Positions 43,290 through 52,526 of a stretch of DNA of 64,000 nt are shown here, piece by piece. The notes beneath the pieces are model-generated. The model had not been told where the DNA came from, searched no databases, and saw nothing but the letters and a program-made list of their open reading frames with translations. Origin of the DNA: DATEVL01 sp964448245 (lineage in GTDB: Bacteria > Chloroflexota > Anaerolineae > Anaerolineales > E44-bin32). A program made the translations under genes and the position numbers. Each line of letters opens with the position of its first letter. Within the stretch, counting starts at the first letter, position 1. The DNA is taken from the NCBI GenBank assembly GCA_964448245.1, contig CAYUWF010000001.1:1-64000 (forward strand), read 5' to 3'.

Positions 43290-44034
43290 TCATGCTCGTA
43301 GTCTATCGGCCCATTTCTTCGTCCAGGTCGGGTGCATGCGAGCAAGTCGGTTCTTCTTCAGGTTCTCCTTCATGACCCCGCGCACATCCTGATCCGTCCG
43401 GATCAGCCACTTCTCCATCAGCCGCTTGCCCTCCACCGGCAGGGCGGCGACGGCCACGCTCCAGCAATACCCCAGCCCTTTGCGCAGGACCAGGAAGGCC
43501 TCGCCGCGGCGGTCGTCGGCTCGTTCCACCGAAGCCGTAATGCGGTCGATCAATCTCAGGACCCCCCGGGCGTGCCTGGCTTCACGCAGGAGCCGTGGCT
43601 CACACACGGCGGCCGCGGCGGCTCTCTACTCGAAGGGTGTCCCGTCGGCCCAGACGCGCATCTCCGCCAGCAAGCGCCCCATGTCCACATCGCCAGATGC
43701 TGGAGCGCCATGGCAACCGCTTCGCGCAGGCGCCAGCGCGGGTCGGCGGCGAAACGGCGCAGCGTCGGCAGGACCTCCATGTTTCCTTCGGCGAGCAGCC
43801 GACCCAGGCCGACGACCCCGCAGAAGGCGAGGAATTCGTAGGGGGAGTCGTCGGGGCCTTGTCGGGGCCGTAGGAGAGGTAGCGGCGGAAGAGCCGCAGA
43901 CACCCCTCATCGGCAACAACTTGCGCCAGTTCCAGGATACCGCGCGGGCCGGGCAGCCCCGACTCCCTAAGCAAGAACGAGTCCCACCCGCGCAGAGAGC
44001 GGAGTTTCCTGCGATCATCATCGGCTTTCGTCAT
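43290..44034 (-). pseudogene. HEAT-repeat protein (DNA-alkylation-repair-like), multiply frameshifted
   Basis: Three frames each carry consecutive pieces. The first reads RGWDSFLLRESGLPGPRGIL and FRRYLSYGPDKAP. The second gives EFLAFCGVVGLGRLLAEG and LRRFAADPRWRLREAVAMAL. Another frame gives RVWADGTPFE, and the last reads EPRLLREARHARGVLRLID with LIRTDQDVRGVMKENLKKNR to a stop at 43290. The reassembled protein would be about 245 residues of HEAT/ARM-type helices. Confidence 0.75.
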
Positions 44035-44148
44035 ACTGGCTCTCGCAGCTGCTCGCGCAACGGACAGGAAGAGGCCGGGGGAACGAGGGGCGACGGGCGG
44101 GGGGGTCGGCCCAGGATCTGCATAGCGCCTCAGGCAGAAGACTCCCCT

Positions 44149-45141
44149 TCACGCCGCGTTCGTGGCAAAGGTGCTCAGGATCCGATCCATCTGTTCGTTT
44201 ACCGCGTCGTCGACGCGGCGGCGTGTTTGCTCCTCGGCGAACCACGCCAGGGTACGCTGCACGCCTTCCCGGAAGGGAATGACGGCCTGGAAGCCAGGGA
44301 CGAACGACTTGATCTTGCTGTTGTCGAACACGACGCTCCAGGTTTTGTCTCCCAGGAGACTCCCGGCGAGGTCCGGAGCGACTCGGGCAATGAAGTCGGA
44401 GGGGATGTGTACCACCTTGGCCTCCACCCCCAGGCCGAGGGCGATGGTCGCGTAGATCTGATTCCACGTCAGTACTTCGTCCGAGGTGATGTGGAAGGCG
44501 TGCCCGACGGCCTGCGCGTTCCCCACCAGGCCCAGGAACCCTCGCCCGAAGTCATCGGCGTGCGTCACGACCCACAGGGACGAGCCGTCGCCATGGATGA
44601 TGATCGGCCGACCGCGCAGCAGGCGATCGGAGAGGGTGTAGCAGCCCCACCCGCCGATGGCGATGGGAAGATTGGGATCGTAGGTCAGGGACGGTCGGAC
44701 GATGGTGACGGGGAAGCCCTCGTCGCGGTAGGCCCGCATCAACCGCGCTTCGCACGCGATCTTGTCGCGCGAGTACTGCCAGTAGGGGTTTTCCAGGGGG
44801 GTGGCCTCGGTGATGAGGTAGTGTGCGGGCGGCTTCTGGTAGGCCGAGGCGGAGCTGATGAAGATGAACTGCCCGACTTTCCCGGCGAACAGGGCCAGAT
44901 CGCGTTCGATGTCGTCCGGCGTGTAGGCAATCCAATCGACGACCACATCGAAGCGCAGGTCGCGCAGCACCCGGCGGACGTCCCCTGTCTGGTGGAAGTC
45001 CGCCGCCAGGCTCGTGGCACCGGGAAGGGTGGCCGCGCGCAAACCTCGGTTGAGGACGAACAACTCGATCCCCTTGGCTACCGCCAGGCGGCTGACGGCG
45101 GTGCTGACGAACCCGGTGCCCCCGATGAAGAGCACTCTCAT
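44149..45141 (-). CDS. NAD(P)-dependent epimerase/dehydratase-like SDR
   Basis: The intact 330-residue protein starts MRVLFIGGTGFVSTAVSRLA (Rossmann GxxGxxx). It contains FIFISSASAYQKPPAHYLIT and WQYSRDKIACEARLMRAY, the YxxxK-like region, and HADDFGRGFLGLVGNAQ. It groups with extended SDRs resembling isoflavone-reductase/epimerase proteins; substrate unknown. The ATG at 45141 has GGAGAGA upstream and overlaps the stop of the upstream membrane-protein gene (ATGA). Confidence 0.85.
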   Translation of the reverse strand: MRVLFIGGTGFVSTAVSRLAVAKGIELFVLNRGLRAATLPGATSLAADFHQTGDVRRVLRDLRFDVVVDWIAYTPDDIERDLALFAGKVGQFIFISSASAYQKPPAHYLITEATPLENPYWQYSRDKIACEARLMRAYRDEGFPVTIVRPSLTYDPNLPIAIGGWGCYTLSDRLLRGRPIIIHGDGSSLWVVTHADDFGRGFLGLVGNAQAVGHAFHITSDEVLTWNQIYATIALGLGVEAKVVHIPSDFIARVAPDLAGSLLGDKTWSVVFDNSKIKSFVPGFQAVIPFREGVQRTLAWFAEEQTRRRVDDAVNEQMDRILSTFATNAA

Positions 45142-45622
45142 CGCCATTCTCTCTCCGATGACCTTCGCGCTCCGTGTGCCTGGAAGCGCGACGCAAACGG
45201 GTCAGACGGATCTTCCGCGTCCGCCCTGCGCCAGCAGGCGACCGTCAGGATCCCGACCAGGACGAACGTGGAGATCGTGAACCAGCAATCCCGCGTGACC
45301 AGCCAGCCGTAGATGACGGCGGTGTGGCCCACGACGACGGCTAGAGCCAAGGCGCGGTTCCAGGGTTTGCCCAGGAGCAGACCAGAAGAACCACCACCAG
45401 GATCCACACCAGGATGAGGGCCGCCAACAAGGCAGGATGACGGGCCAAGATGGCCGACCCGAGCGGGCTCGTATCGATGCGGTTGATGTAGCAGAGGTTC
45501 TGGTAGCTCTCGGGTTGGAACAGCAGGGTCAGGGCGGCGTCCGCCAGGATGAGCAGCACAGTCGGGAGCAGGATCCAGAATCGAGTTCGGCGCTGCGAAG
45601 AAGTAAGGGGAAGGATGGGCAA
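45138..45622 (-). pseudogene. Four-helix membrane protein, frameshifted
   Basis: The frame from the ATG at 45622 carries FWILLPTVLLILADAALTLL and LLAALILVWILVVVLLV, then terminates at about 45341. The neighbouring frame continues GKPWNRALALAVVVGHTAVI and CWFTISTFVLVGILTVACWR to a stop that overlaps the epimerase start. One shift near 45385 separates them. Function unknown. Confidence 0.7.
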
Positions 45623-45677
45623 TCATGCTCCGGCGACGGGTCGGAATCCTCCTGCCGCTACCGGCAGGCGCAGTCGC

Positions 45678-46667
45678 TCAGCATTCGACCCAGCTCCCGC
45701 TCCCGGCGCTGAGGACAACGGCCTCGATCACACGCATGTTCGCTACCGCATCCTCGAGCGGGGTCGGAACCTCTCGGCCCTCCAGGACGGCCAGAGCGAA
45801 CAGATCGCCTTGCACCGTGTACTGGTTGGCGACCTCGACGGTCAGGCGGCGTGTCTTCGCGCCGCGCTGGTGCCAAAGTGTCGCAGGGCGGTCGGGAGGG
45901 GCGTTGAACGGGATCTCGATCTCGACCCGGCCCTCCGTGCCGTGGATGTGGACGCGTTGATAAGGAGAGAGCTGGGTCGAGCAGGTGAAGGTCGACGTGC
46001 CGTGGGGGAACTCGAGCATCGCCGAGGCCAGGCGATCGGTTCTGAACACGGGGTCGACCTCGGCCGTGCCGACGACGCGCCGAGGCTCCGCCTGGAAAAG
46101 GAAGCGCGACAGCGAAATGCCATAGCAGCCGATGTCCATCAGACCGCCACCGCCGAGGTCGGCGATGTTGCGGATGTCGGCCGGATCCTGGTTGCGGTAC
46201 GAGAAGAACGACTGGATCGTCCGGATCTCGCCGATGGCGCCTTCCTCCACCAGCCGGCGGGCAAGCCGCCACTGAGGGTGGAAGCGATACATGAAGGCTT
46301 CCATGATCTTGAGCGGCGCATGCCGCCGTGCTTCCTGCAGCAGGGACTCGGCCTCCTGCAGCTTGAGCCCGATCGGCTTCTCGCACAAGACGTGCTTCCC
46401 GGCCTGCAGAGATCGGATCGACCACGGGACGTGCAGGTGATTGGGCAGAGGAATGTAGACGGCGTCCACATCGGGATCGGACAGCAACGCCTCATACGAG
46501 CCGTAGGCTTTGGCGATCCCCAGAGTCCGGGCGGCCGCCTCGGCCTTCTCGATCGTCCGAGAGGCGATCGCCGTGACGGCGCAGTACTTCCCGGCCTGCA
46601 TGGCGGGGATCACTTTGGCGGTGGCGATCCGGGCGCAGCCCAGGACGCCCCATCGCAACTTCTCCAC
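45678..46667 (-). CDS. Gfo/Idh/MocA-family NAD(P)-dependent oxidoreductase
   Basis: The 329-residue protein starts at a GTG (46667). It has the Rossmann start RWGVLGCARIATAKVIPAM, the family motif GKHVLCEKPIGLKLQEAESL, and the catalytic region DLGGGGLMDIGCYGISLSRF. C-terminal strands follow (VHIHGTEGRVEIEIPFNAP). Members oxidise or reduce sugars and inositols; substrate unknown. The frame is intact. Confidence 0.88.
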   Translation of the reverse strand: MEKLRWGVLGCARIATAKVIPAMQAGKYCAVTAIASRTIEKAEAAARTLGIAKAYGSYEALLSDPDVDAVYIPLPNHLHVPWSIRSLQAGKHVLCEKPIGLKLQEAESLLQEARRHAPLKIMEAFMYRFHPQWRLARRLVEEGAIGEIRTIQSFFSYRNQDPADIRNIADLGGGGLMDIGCYGISLSRFLFQAEPRRVVGTAEVDPVFRTDRLASAMLEFPHGTSTFTCSTQLSPYQRVHIHGTEGRVEIEIPFNAPPDRPATLWHQRGAKTRRLTVEVANQYTVQGDLFALAVLEGREVPTPLEDAVANMRVIEAVVLSAGSGSWVEC

Positions 46668-47051
46668 GCAACCCCCGCTGGTGGCACGGGCAGGTCGGGA
46701 GGCAACATCCACGCGGGAGCCCGCGAGGGGCCGCTCATGTGCCCTGTGAGAAAAGTGACGTCGAGCTGCAGATCTCGCTGAGCGGCGATATCACACACCT
46801 GGCCAAGCGAGCGGAGCGCGCCCGGGTCGACCTCACCCGGGCCAGGTTGCCAGTCTTCCCATCATCAGGAAGATGCGCACGAGATTGAGGCCAAGGTCCG
46901 GATCAAGTCGAACTCCTGGCGGACCTCCCCGGGTCGAAATCGGACCACCAGTATATCGCCTTGCGGCGAGGCCAGTGGTTCACTCCCTGAAGGAACGGTG
47001 GCGAGGTCACCTGGGTTGTTACCGCCCGCAGTGGCGTCGAGGTCTGTCCGG
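46668..47051. other. Interval with palindrome-like remnant and a short protein fragment
   Basis: A palindromic patch (ACCTGGCC ... CCCGGGTCGACC ... CCCGGGCCAGGT) lies at about 46797-46852 and resembles the stem of the array sites without the core. On - at about 46910-46845 the frame DPDLGLNLVRIFLMMGRLAT ends in that patch. It may be the tail of a lost gene. Nothing else is recognised. Confidence 0.35.
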
Positions 47052-47726
47052 CTACTCCGCATAAGGAAACGGGGTGGCCTGCTCGAGCAGGCCCAGGACC
47101 GTGGATGGGCGATTCAGGCTTACATCGAAGGAAGACAAGGCGGATGAATCCTCGTAGTTGTGGAGCTGGCTTTCCACATTGCGCCTTTCCTGCTGCAGCA
47201 GCTCCGCCACCAGGACGAACGATTTGGCGAGAGATGGGTCGTTTGTTCCCAAGAGCGCCTGCAGCAGCCGACTCTCGGACTCGTCGATCAGGGTGAGCCT
47301 CTGACGAAGCGACTGGAGCTCGGATGTGACGTCCTGACTGTAGGTGCTGTTGCTCTGGACTCCTGTGGCAAGGGCGATCGCTGCGCGGCGGAGGCCGGGC
47401 AGCCCGGCCGGAGGGACTTTGGCGCTGAGGCTGGCATAGCCGCCACTGCCGTCGTCCCAGGATGAGGCGGAGGAGACGAAGCCGCCCGCCTCCTCCACAA
47501 GAGCCTCCAGACGGGCGAGTGCCTCGGGAGGGTTCTCCACGAAGAGGGAGAGGCTGGAGGAGGTGATCACGACTCGAGTCGGAGAGACGACGAGCAGAGG
47601 GGTCGAGGTCGCGGCGAGAGGCGATGGAGAGGTGTGAGTGGGCGTGGGGCTTTCGACGGAGGGAAGAGGTCCGCAGGCGGAGAGGGTGACGGCAACTGCC
47701 AGCACGAAAGTCAGAGTTCTGATCAT
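47052..47726 (-). CDS. DUF4349-like lipoprotein, probably C-terminally truncated
   Basis: The ATG at 47726 has GGAGGTCTCCC upstream. The signal peptide ends LAVAVTLSAC. The mature part has a Ser/Thr/Pro linker, then ITSSSLSLFVENPPEALARL and VEEAGGFVSSASSWDDGSGG, the DUF4349 start. Its coiled-coil region follows (QSLRQRLTLIDESESRLLQA, ELLQQERRNVESQLHNYED). DUF4349 proteins normally continue into a membrane helix after the coiled coil. Here the protein ends at residue 224 with ATPFPYAE, so the 3' end may be lost. Confidence 0.8.
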   Translation of the reverse strand: MIRTLTFVLAVAVTLSACGPLPSVESPTPTHTSPSPLAATSTPLLVVSPTRVVITSSSLSLFVENPPEALARLEALVEEAGGFVSSASSWDDGSGGYASLSAKVPPAGLPGLRRAAIALATGVQSNSTYSQDVTSELQSLRQRLTLIDESESRLLQALLGTNDPSLAKSFVLVAELLQQERRNVESQLHNYEDSSALSSFDVSLNRPSTVLGLLEQATPFPYAE

Positions 47727-48003
47727 GGGAGACCTCCGGTTGGGTCGTTTAGTAGACGCTTGGAGAAGGCGTATGGTTCCCGGGTGCACGGCGAGGAAGC
47801 CCGGCCGAGCCATCGTCCGGCCAGACCCTGTCCTAACGTCAAGCCCAGCAGCCTCTCGACCATGTTGGCCCGGTCTGGCTGCGGGGCCGATCGCCGAGCC
47901 GGAAAACCCACGGCCTCTCATCGGCTGGGTCGGATGCTCGTGTCCCGCCGGCAGCCGGACCGGGCTGCCCGAGGGCGGGATCCAGGCGTGCATCTGGTAA
48001 GGG

Positions 48004-48633
48004 TCAATCAGTGTCATCCGACCGCGCCTCGAGGATCGCACCCCGACCTTGCCAGATCATGAACGGAACCATGGCGAGTGCGGCGACAGGGTCGGCCCAC
48101 CACCAGCCCATGCGGCTGTTGAGTGCAAGCCCCACCAGCAAGGTGGCCGAGAGATAGGCGCAGAGCCAGGTCTCGAGGGCGTCCGCCTGGAGCGCCTTAC
48201 TTCCCATCTGGCGGCCTGTTTGCTGCTTGGCGAAGGCGAGCGTGGGCATAGCGATAACGGAGACGACGGCGAGGGCTATGCCCACCGGGGAGCTCTCGGG
48301 GCCGGCGTGGTTGAGGAGAGCCAGAAAGGCGTCGACAACGATGTAGGCGGCCAACAGGAAGAAGGTGATCCCGACGAGGAAATGGGCCTTTCGGTCGGCA
48401 TGCTCCGTTTCTTCGAAGGTGGCGTCGGGACCGGCCTTGAAGAGCCTCCAGAGAACGACGAGAGCCGACGAGACCTCGATGAGGCTATCGACGCCGAAGG
48501 CGATCAGCGCGGTGCTGCCGGAAACGGAACCGGCGCCGATGGCAATGACCGATTCGGCCACGTTCCACAACGTTGTAAGCCATTCAAGGCGGAGTGCCCT
48601 GCGGTGGAGCCGGGCGGTGTCTGAGAGGGACAT
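48004..48633 (-). CDS. Cation-efflux family membrane protein (short, no cytoplasmic domain)
   Basis: The 209-residue protein has six hydrophobic helices. Metal-site residues are in FGVDSLIEVSSALVVLWRLF and the later QADALETWLCAYLSATLLVG. It is shorter than usual CDF transporters because the C-terminal cytoplasmic domain is missing; related short transporters exist (TMEM163-like). The start at 48633 gives MSLSDTARLHRRALRLEW. It is the second CDF-type gene in 6 kb and is unlike the one at 42200. Confidence 0.82.
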   Translation of the reverse strand: MSLSDTARLHRRALRLEWLTTLWNVAESVIAIGAGSVSGSTALIAFGVDSLIEVSSALVVLWRLFKAGPDATFEETEHADRKAHFLVGITFFLLAAYIVVDAFLALLNHAGPESSPVGIALAVVSVIAMPTLAFAKQQTGRQMGSKALQADALETWLCAYLSATLLVGLALNSRMGWWWADPVAALAMVPFMIWQGRGAILEARSDDTD

Positions 48634-48792
48634 GTCGAGGCCGAGATGTCCTCGCCGGGTGGCACCACTCTGGCGGGAGGCAGGTATCGGCGACGGGAGA
48701 CAGACGACCGACACCTTTGCCCGGATTACCCATATGGCGGGCTTCCATTATAGGACAGTCATGGGCGCCGGCCGGCGGATGGGAAGGCCGGA

Positions 48793-49560
48793 TCAGGGCG
48801 GAGAGAACTGAAGGAGAACGTCCTCTTCGCCGGTGGCGAGGTTGACCGCCCGGACGAGACCGATCCCGCGTGCATAGAACTTCTGTTCCCTCTGATCAGG
48901 TTCGAGGGGAGTGTAGTCGAGCGTTTTAACGACGTCGGTGAAGGAACCGAACGGGACGGTCACGGTTTCGTCCAGTCGGAGAAGGTCGGCCATATCTTCG
49001 GCGCGGCCCTGATAGTACTCCTGGCGGTACGTCTCGCCGAGATGGGAGGATAGATCACCGAACATGATGATCCCCGGCAGCGCGCCGTCCACCCCGGCTT
49101 CCCAGGAGCCGGCCTTGTCCTTGAACTGGCCGTCCTCGAAGTTGCTCACATCCTCGCCGAGGTACCAGACGTTGCCGCTTTTGTCTTGGGCATACCAGTC
49201 GTATGTGTCCTCGATAAGCTGGCCGTTGAGTGTGACGGTGTCGTGGACGACGGTGGCGGGGATACCCATCACCTGCTTTGGGTCGGAGAGGATCTTTATC
49301 TCCGTGCGTTCAAGACCTTCCTCGGTGGCGGCTTGGTAGACGTACGTCGCGCCGGGAGAGAGGGGAAAGTAGGGATTGTCGACGGCGCCGACGAAGTCGG
49401 CCGGCTGGATGTCGACCGTATAGGCTCCGGCCGACGTCGGCGCTCCGGGCGGACCGCACCCAGCCAACATGCCAAGGAGGAGCACGGCGGCGGAAAGTCC
49501 AAGCCAGGATCGTATCCTAGGCCTCCTCGCAAACGGCGCCGATTGGGCTTTGAAGCCCAA
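48793..49560 (-). CDS. Conserved lipoprotein of unknown function, 255 residues
   Basis: The signal peptide ends LLLGMLAGC. The mature protein contains VDNPYFPLSPGATYVYQAAT, GIPATVVHDTVTLNG, DTYDWYAQDKSGNVWYLGED and GSWEAGVDGALPGIIMFGDL, then RQEYYQGRAEDMADLLRL. I recognise this as a conserved family found in several phyla without known function. The start is uncertain. A TTG at 49560 gives the full frame, while GAGGAGG at about 49524-49530 precedes an ATA codon (49513-49515) that may once have been ATG. Confidence 0.75.
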   Translation of the reverse strand: MGFKAQSAPFARRPRIRSWLGLSAAVLLLGMLAGCGPPGAPTSAGAYTVDIQPADFVGAVDNPYFPLSPGATYVYQAATEEGLERTEIKILSDPKQVMGIPATVVHDTVTLNGQLIEDTYDWYAQDKSGNVWYLGEDVSNFEDGQFKDKAGSWEAGVDGALPGIIMFGDLSSHLGETYRQEYYQGRAEDMADLLRLDETVTVPFGSFTDVVKTLDYTPLEPDQREQKFYARGIGLVRAVNLATGEEDVLLQFSPP

Positions 49561-49616
49561 TTCTATCAGCCAGAAGTGTGGCGACGGTGAGGCGAAGATG
49601 AAGGGTGCCTTAGCGC

Positions 49617-49728
49617 GGCCGGCGAGCTGCGGCGGCCGGCCCCGTCAAGGATCGCGCGGGAGGTGGCACCGCCCGGCGGATCGGCTCCCGCCTTTAGTCG
49701 GCCGGGCCACGGAAGCCTCGCCTCGTTA
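49617..49728. repeat. Weak array-type palindrome
   Basis: GCGGCCGGCGAGCTGC, the core-like GGATCGCGCGGG and the later arm CCCGCCTTTAGTCGGCCGGG form an imperfect palindrome between two - strand genes. It resembles the sites of 52-64 kb but lacks clear end heptamers. Confidence 0.35.
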
Positions 49729-50604
49729 TCAGGAGGACTGCCAGCGGGGGATGCGCGCGAGAAACGCCTCGTCCCCTAACGAGCGGCATACTTCTCTGAG
49801 CTTGTCCCGCGCGCCGAGCCACTCAAGGTCCCCGAGGGTCTCCACCTGGGGAACGTCGATGCGGAGAGTCGCCAGCTGCCGGTACAGAAGAGCCTCTTGG
49901 CGGCGGGCGCCAAGGTTTTCCGCAAGTCGCGAAGCGCGGCCCAAAGGCAGCCCCCACGCGCCAGGATCTGCCGGAATGGATTCGAGATGGTCGAAGCGGG
50001 AGAGCACGGCCGAGGCCGACTTGGCTCCCCATCCTGGAATCCCTGGATAGCCGTCAGCCGAATCGCCTACCAGCGCCAGCCAATCGGGTATCGAGCCAGG
50101 CCGGACTCCGAACTTCCGCAGCACACCCTCCTCATCGAGCACGATGTCCCGGCGGCGGTCCCAGCACACGACCCGCGCTCCGGACACGGTCTGAGCCAGG
50201 TCTTTGTCCGGCGAGCAAACCCAAACCTGCTCGACGCCGGGTAGGCTCTTGAAACGCGCCGCTCCGGTCGCCAGCGCATCATCGGCCTCGAATTCCACCA
50301 TCGGCCAGACGACCAGGCCCAACGCGGAGACGGCCTCTTCGGCCAGGCCGAACTGGGCCAGCAGCTCGGGATCAACGCCCTCGCCCGTCTTATAGCCGGG
50401 AAAGAGATCATTGCGAAAGGACTCGACGACGTGGTCGAAAGCGCACGCCACATGCGTGACGCCGGGTTTCGTCAGGAGAGAGAGGAGGCTCCTCAACAGG
50501 CCGACCGTGGCGCCGACCTCGCGGCCGTCGGGGGCCTTCCTGGGAGGCGCGCCGAAGTAGCTGCGAAAGAGCTCGTAGGTCCCGTCGACCAAATGGATGT
50601 TCAT
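49729..50604 (-). CDS. 5'-3' exonuclease (PolA N-terminal / FEN-like)
   Basis: The intact 291-residue nuclease begins NIHLVDGTYELFRSYFGAPP and continues THVACAFDHVVESFRNDLFP and YKTGEGVDPELLAQF. The acidic metal-binding cluster is in EFEADDALATGAARF and VWVCSPDKDLAQTVSG. The helix-hairpin-helix DNA-binding part includes LVGDSADGYPGIPGWGAKSA. It acts like the stand-alone 5' nuclease domain of DNA polymerase I. Confidence 0.9.
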   Translation of the reverse strand: MNIHLVDGTYELFRSYFGAPPRKAPDGREVGATVGLLRSLLSLLTKPGVTHVACAFDHVVESFRNDLFPGYKTGEGVDPELLAQFGLAEEAVSALGLVVWPMVEFEADDALATGAARFKSLPGVEQVWVCSPDKDLAQTVSGARVVCWDRRRDIVLDEEGVLRKFGVRPGSIPDWLALVGDSADGYPGIPGWGAKSASAVLSRFDHLESIPADPGAWGLPLGRASRLAENLGARRQEALLYRQLATLRIDVPQVETLGDLEWLGARDKLREVCRSLGDEAFLARIPRWQSS

Positions 50605-50641
50605 GCGAGCGTTTTCCGCAGCCCCGAGTGCCGCCGGGCTG

Positions 50642-51061
50642 TCAGGCGGTACGGTGTAGACCAGGCTTTGTCGACCTAGCTTCGCCCAGGGGCGGCTGTT
50701 GCGGCGGGAGCCGTCGGGCCCTGAGCTGCCTGGCGATCAGGGAAGTCGGGCTGGCCAGCCGGGAAGCGGTGACTGCGTCGATGCCGAAACCAACGTAAAG
50801 GAAAATGCGGACCGACCTGATCAATACAACCCAGGGGAAGGTCCCGGTCTCGTGGGGGCGGATCGGGATCGTCGAAAGGGTGTAACCGTAGCATGTCGTA
50901 AGGAGAGAGGTCGTTAGGCCGGAGACGAGGATTGCCGGGGCGAGAGGTCGTAGGGAACTCAAGAGCCTAACAGCGACAATGGCGGCCGCACCGACGAGGG
51001 GGAGGATGAAAAGGCTTCCCAGCATGACTAGGTCTACGGAGAGCGTCTGAGCTTCTTCCAT
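50642..51061 (-). CDS. Hypothetical membrane protein, up to 139 residues
   Basis: It has three hydrophobic stretches (LVMLGSLFILPLVGAAAIVA, LAPAILVSGLTTSLLTTCYG, VVLIRSVRIFLYVGFGIDAV) and a basic C-terminal tail that may be read-through into non-coding sequence. No ribosome site is clear and no family is recognised. Confidence 0.45.
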   Translation of the reverse strand: MEEAQTLSVDLVMLGSLFILPLVGAAAIVAVRLLSSLRPLAPAILVSGLTTSLLTTCYGYTLSTIPIRPHETGTFPWVVLIRSVRIFLYVGFGIDAVTASRLASPTSLIARQLRARRLPPQQPPLGEARSTKPGLHRTA

Positions 51062-51520
51062 GGAGGCGTGATCTCGCGGCGGTGTCCGCGGGGCAGACTG
51101 TCGTCCGGGGGCGACGCCTTGACTCTATTCCTGGAAGAGACGGAACACAAGCGGAGCTGAGACCGGGCAACCCGCGCCGGCTCCAGTGGGCGGTCCGGCC
51201 TTCTCCGGCCGCTCGTCGAGGACGCAGGCAAGGGAACGAGAGAAGAACGGCGGAAGCCGTCCAAGGACCGGGCGAGGGGAAGAGAGCAGGTAGCAGCATG
51301 TAGGCGAAGACGACATGGAAGAGCCTTGGCCGTTGGTCCAGGCTGCGTTGGCGCTCCTCTTACCGCAACTGGAGTCGGGGAGGGTGTCGACCACGGCGTG
51401 GAAGGCGGAAAGAGCGACCTGGAGTTCGTCGCGCAGATCGTCTGCAAGGGACAGTGAGGGGGGCGGCCATCGAAAAAGAACAGGAGCCAGGGCCAGAAGG
51501 TGAGGCGGTTCGTGTGGCAT
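51062..51520 (-). pseudogene. DinB-like protein, heavily decayed
   Basis: One frame carries LADDLRDELQVALSAFHAVV and KRSANAAWTNGQ, the typical first helix and AWTNGQ turn of a DinB relative. The following segment is recognisable only by hopping frames (MLLPALFPSPGPWTASAVLL in one, SRSLACVLDERPEKAGPP in another). Several frame changes within about 400 bases make it a pseudogene. Confidence 0.5.
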
Positions 51521-51626
51521 CGCCCCCTTCGGGTGGAACCCCGCCAGTCGCAGAACGGCGCCCGAGCCAATGCCCGGCGCCTCCCGGTCCGCGCCAGCGA
51601 GCTAGGCAGCCCGATTTCGAGTGGCT

Positions 51627-52373
51627 TCAGGAGATCAGCGTTGTCTGTTCGACGTTGATCATCCGTGCGTAGAGAATCTGCTCATTGATCTCGAGGTTGT
51701 TGATCAAGCTCAAGGCGCGCACGATTCCGTGGCCGACGAGTTCTCCTTCGATTTCGCCGAATTCGACCTCCAGGAGGACGTTGTCCGCGCGCTGGTCGTT
51801 GGAAACGAGCTCGGGGTCTTGCCAGGTACCGAGGGCGCTGAGCTCGGTCGTGGACTTCATGAAATCAAGGGCGGCGGCCTTGTCCCGAGGGACGGCCAGG
51901 GTGAGGAGCTCCCGTTCGGATCGATGCAGGCGGGTGTTTGAGTCGCTGTCCCCGAAAAGCAGTCCGAAGAGGACGTCTTTCGCATGGGTGAGAAGGTGAC
52001 TGCCCTGAGGGGTCCGGAATTCATCGGTCAGAAGGTCTTTGCCTTTCTCGGGGGCCTGCGGGAGCAAGAAGCCGTCGGCCATGAGTTTCTCGCGGTCGTA
52101 GGAAGCGTACTTTTCCGTGAAGGCGACGAGCTTCTCTCGATCGAGGGCAAGCTCCTGCAGGCGGCTGAGCCTCTGTTGCCTCTTCGTCGCCTTGGCCTCG
52201 TGCAGGGCCCTTCTGTCCATTTCGTGGAGGCTGTGGACATCCAGGGTGAGGCGGATGACCTGTTCGATGAGCCACTCCCGGTCCTGGGCGGCAAGGTGCT
52301 CGCGCAGCCTCGCCTCGAATTGGGGGACGAGGTCCCTGTTGATTCGGCGGACGATACTCTCGATATTGGACAT
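51627..52373 (-). CDS. Hypothetical protein, 248 residues
   Basis: AAGAGGAC precedes the ATG at 52373. The protein is largely helical and charged: VRRINRDLVPQFEARLREHL, EWLIEQVIRLTLDVHSLHEM and SRLQELALDREKLVAFTEKY, with later FGEIEGELVGHGIVRALSLI. No family recognised and no membrane segment. It is intact, unlike several neighbours. Confidence 0.7.
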   Translation of the reverse strand: MSNIESIVRRINRDLVPQFEARLREHLAAQDREWLIEQVIRLTLDVHSLHEMDRRALHEAKATKRQQRLSRLQELALDREKLVAFTEKYASYDREKLMADGFLLPQAPEKGKDLLTDEFRTPQGSHLLTHAKDVLFGLLFGDSDSNTRLHRSERELLTLAVPRDKAAALDFMKSTTELSALGTWQDPELVSNDQRADNVLLEVEFGEIEGELVGHGIVRALSLINNLEINEQILYARMINVEQTTLIS

Positions 52374-52439
52374 GGGCTGAGGTCCTCTTGGCGAAACGGC
52401 GAAGCCGCCATCCCGTCTTGCGCCTGTCGAAGCGGCCCA

Positions 52440-52526
52440 CGGGCGCTCAGGCTGGGCGGCCCAACCTAGTATCGCGCCGGAGGCGATATCCGGCCGGCCG
52501 ATTCGGCGTCCAATGCGGCTGTGGTC
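52440..52526. repeat. attC-like palindrome (eroded), core at 52468
   Basis: GGCGGCCCAACCTAGTATCG leads into the core AGTATCGCGC (52468-52477), and CCGGCCGGCCGATTCGGCG forms the opposite arm. It separates the hypothetical gene and the UbiA-like gene. End heptamers are not both clear. Confidence 0.45.
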
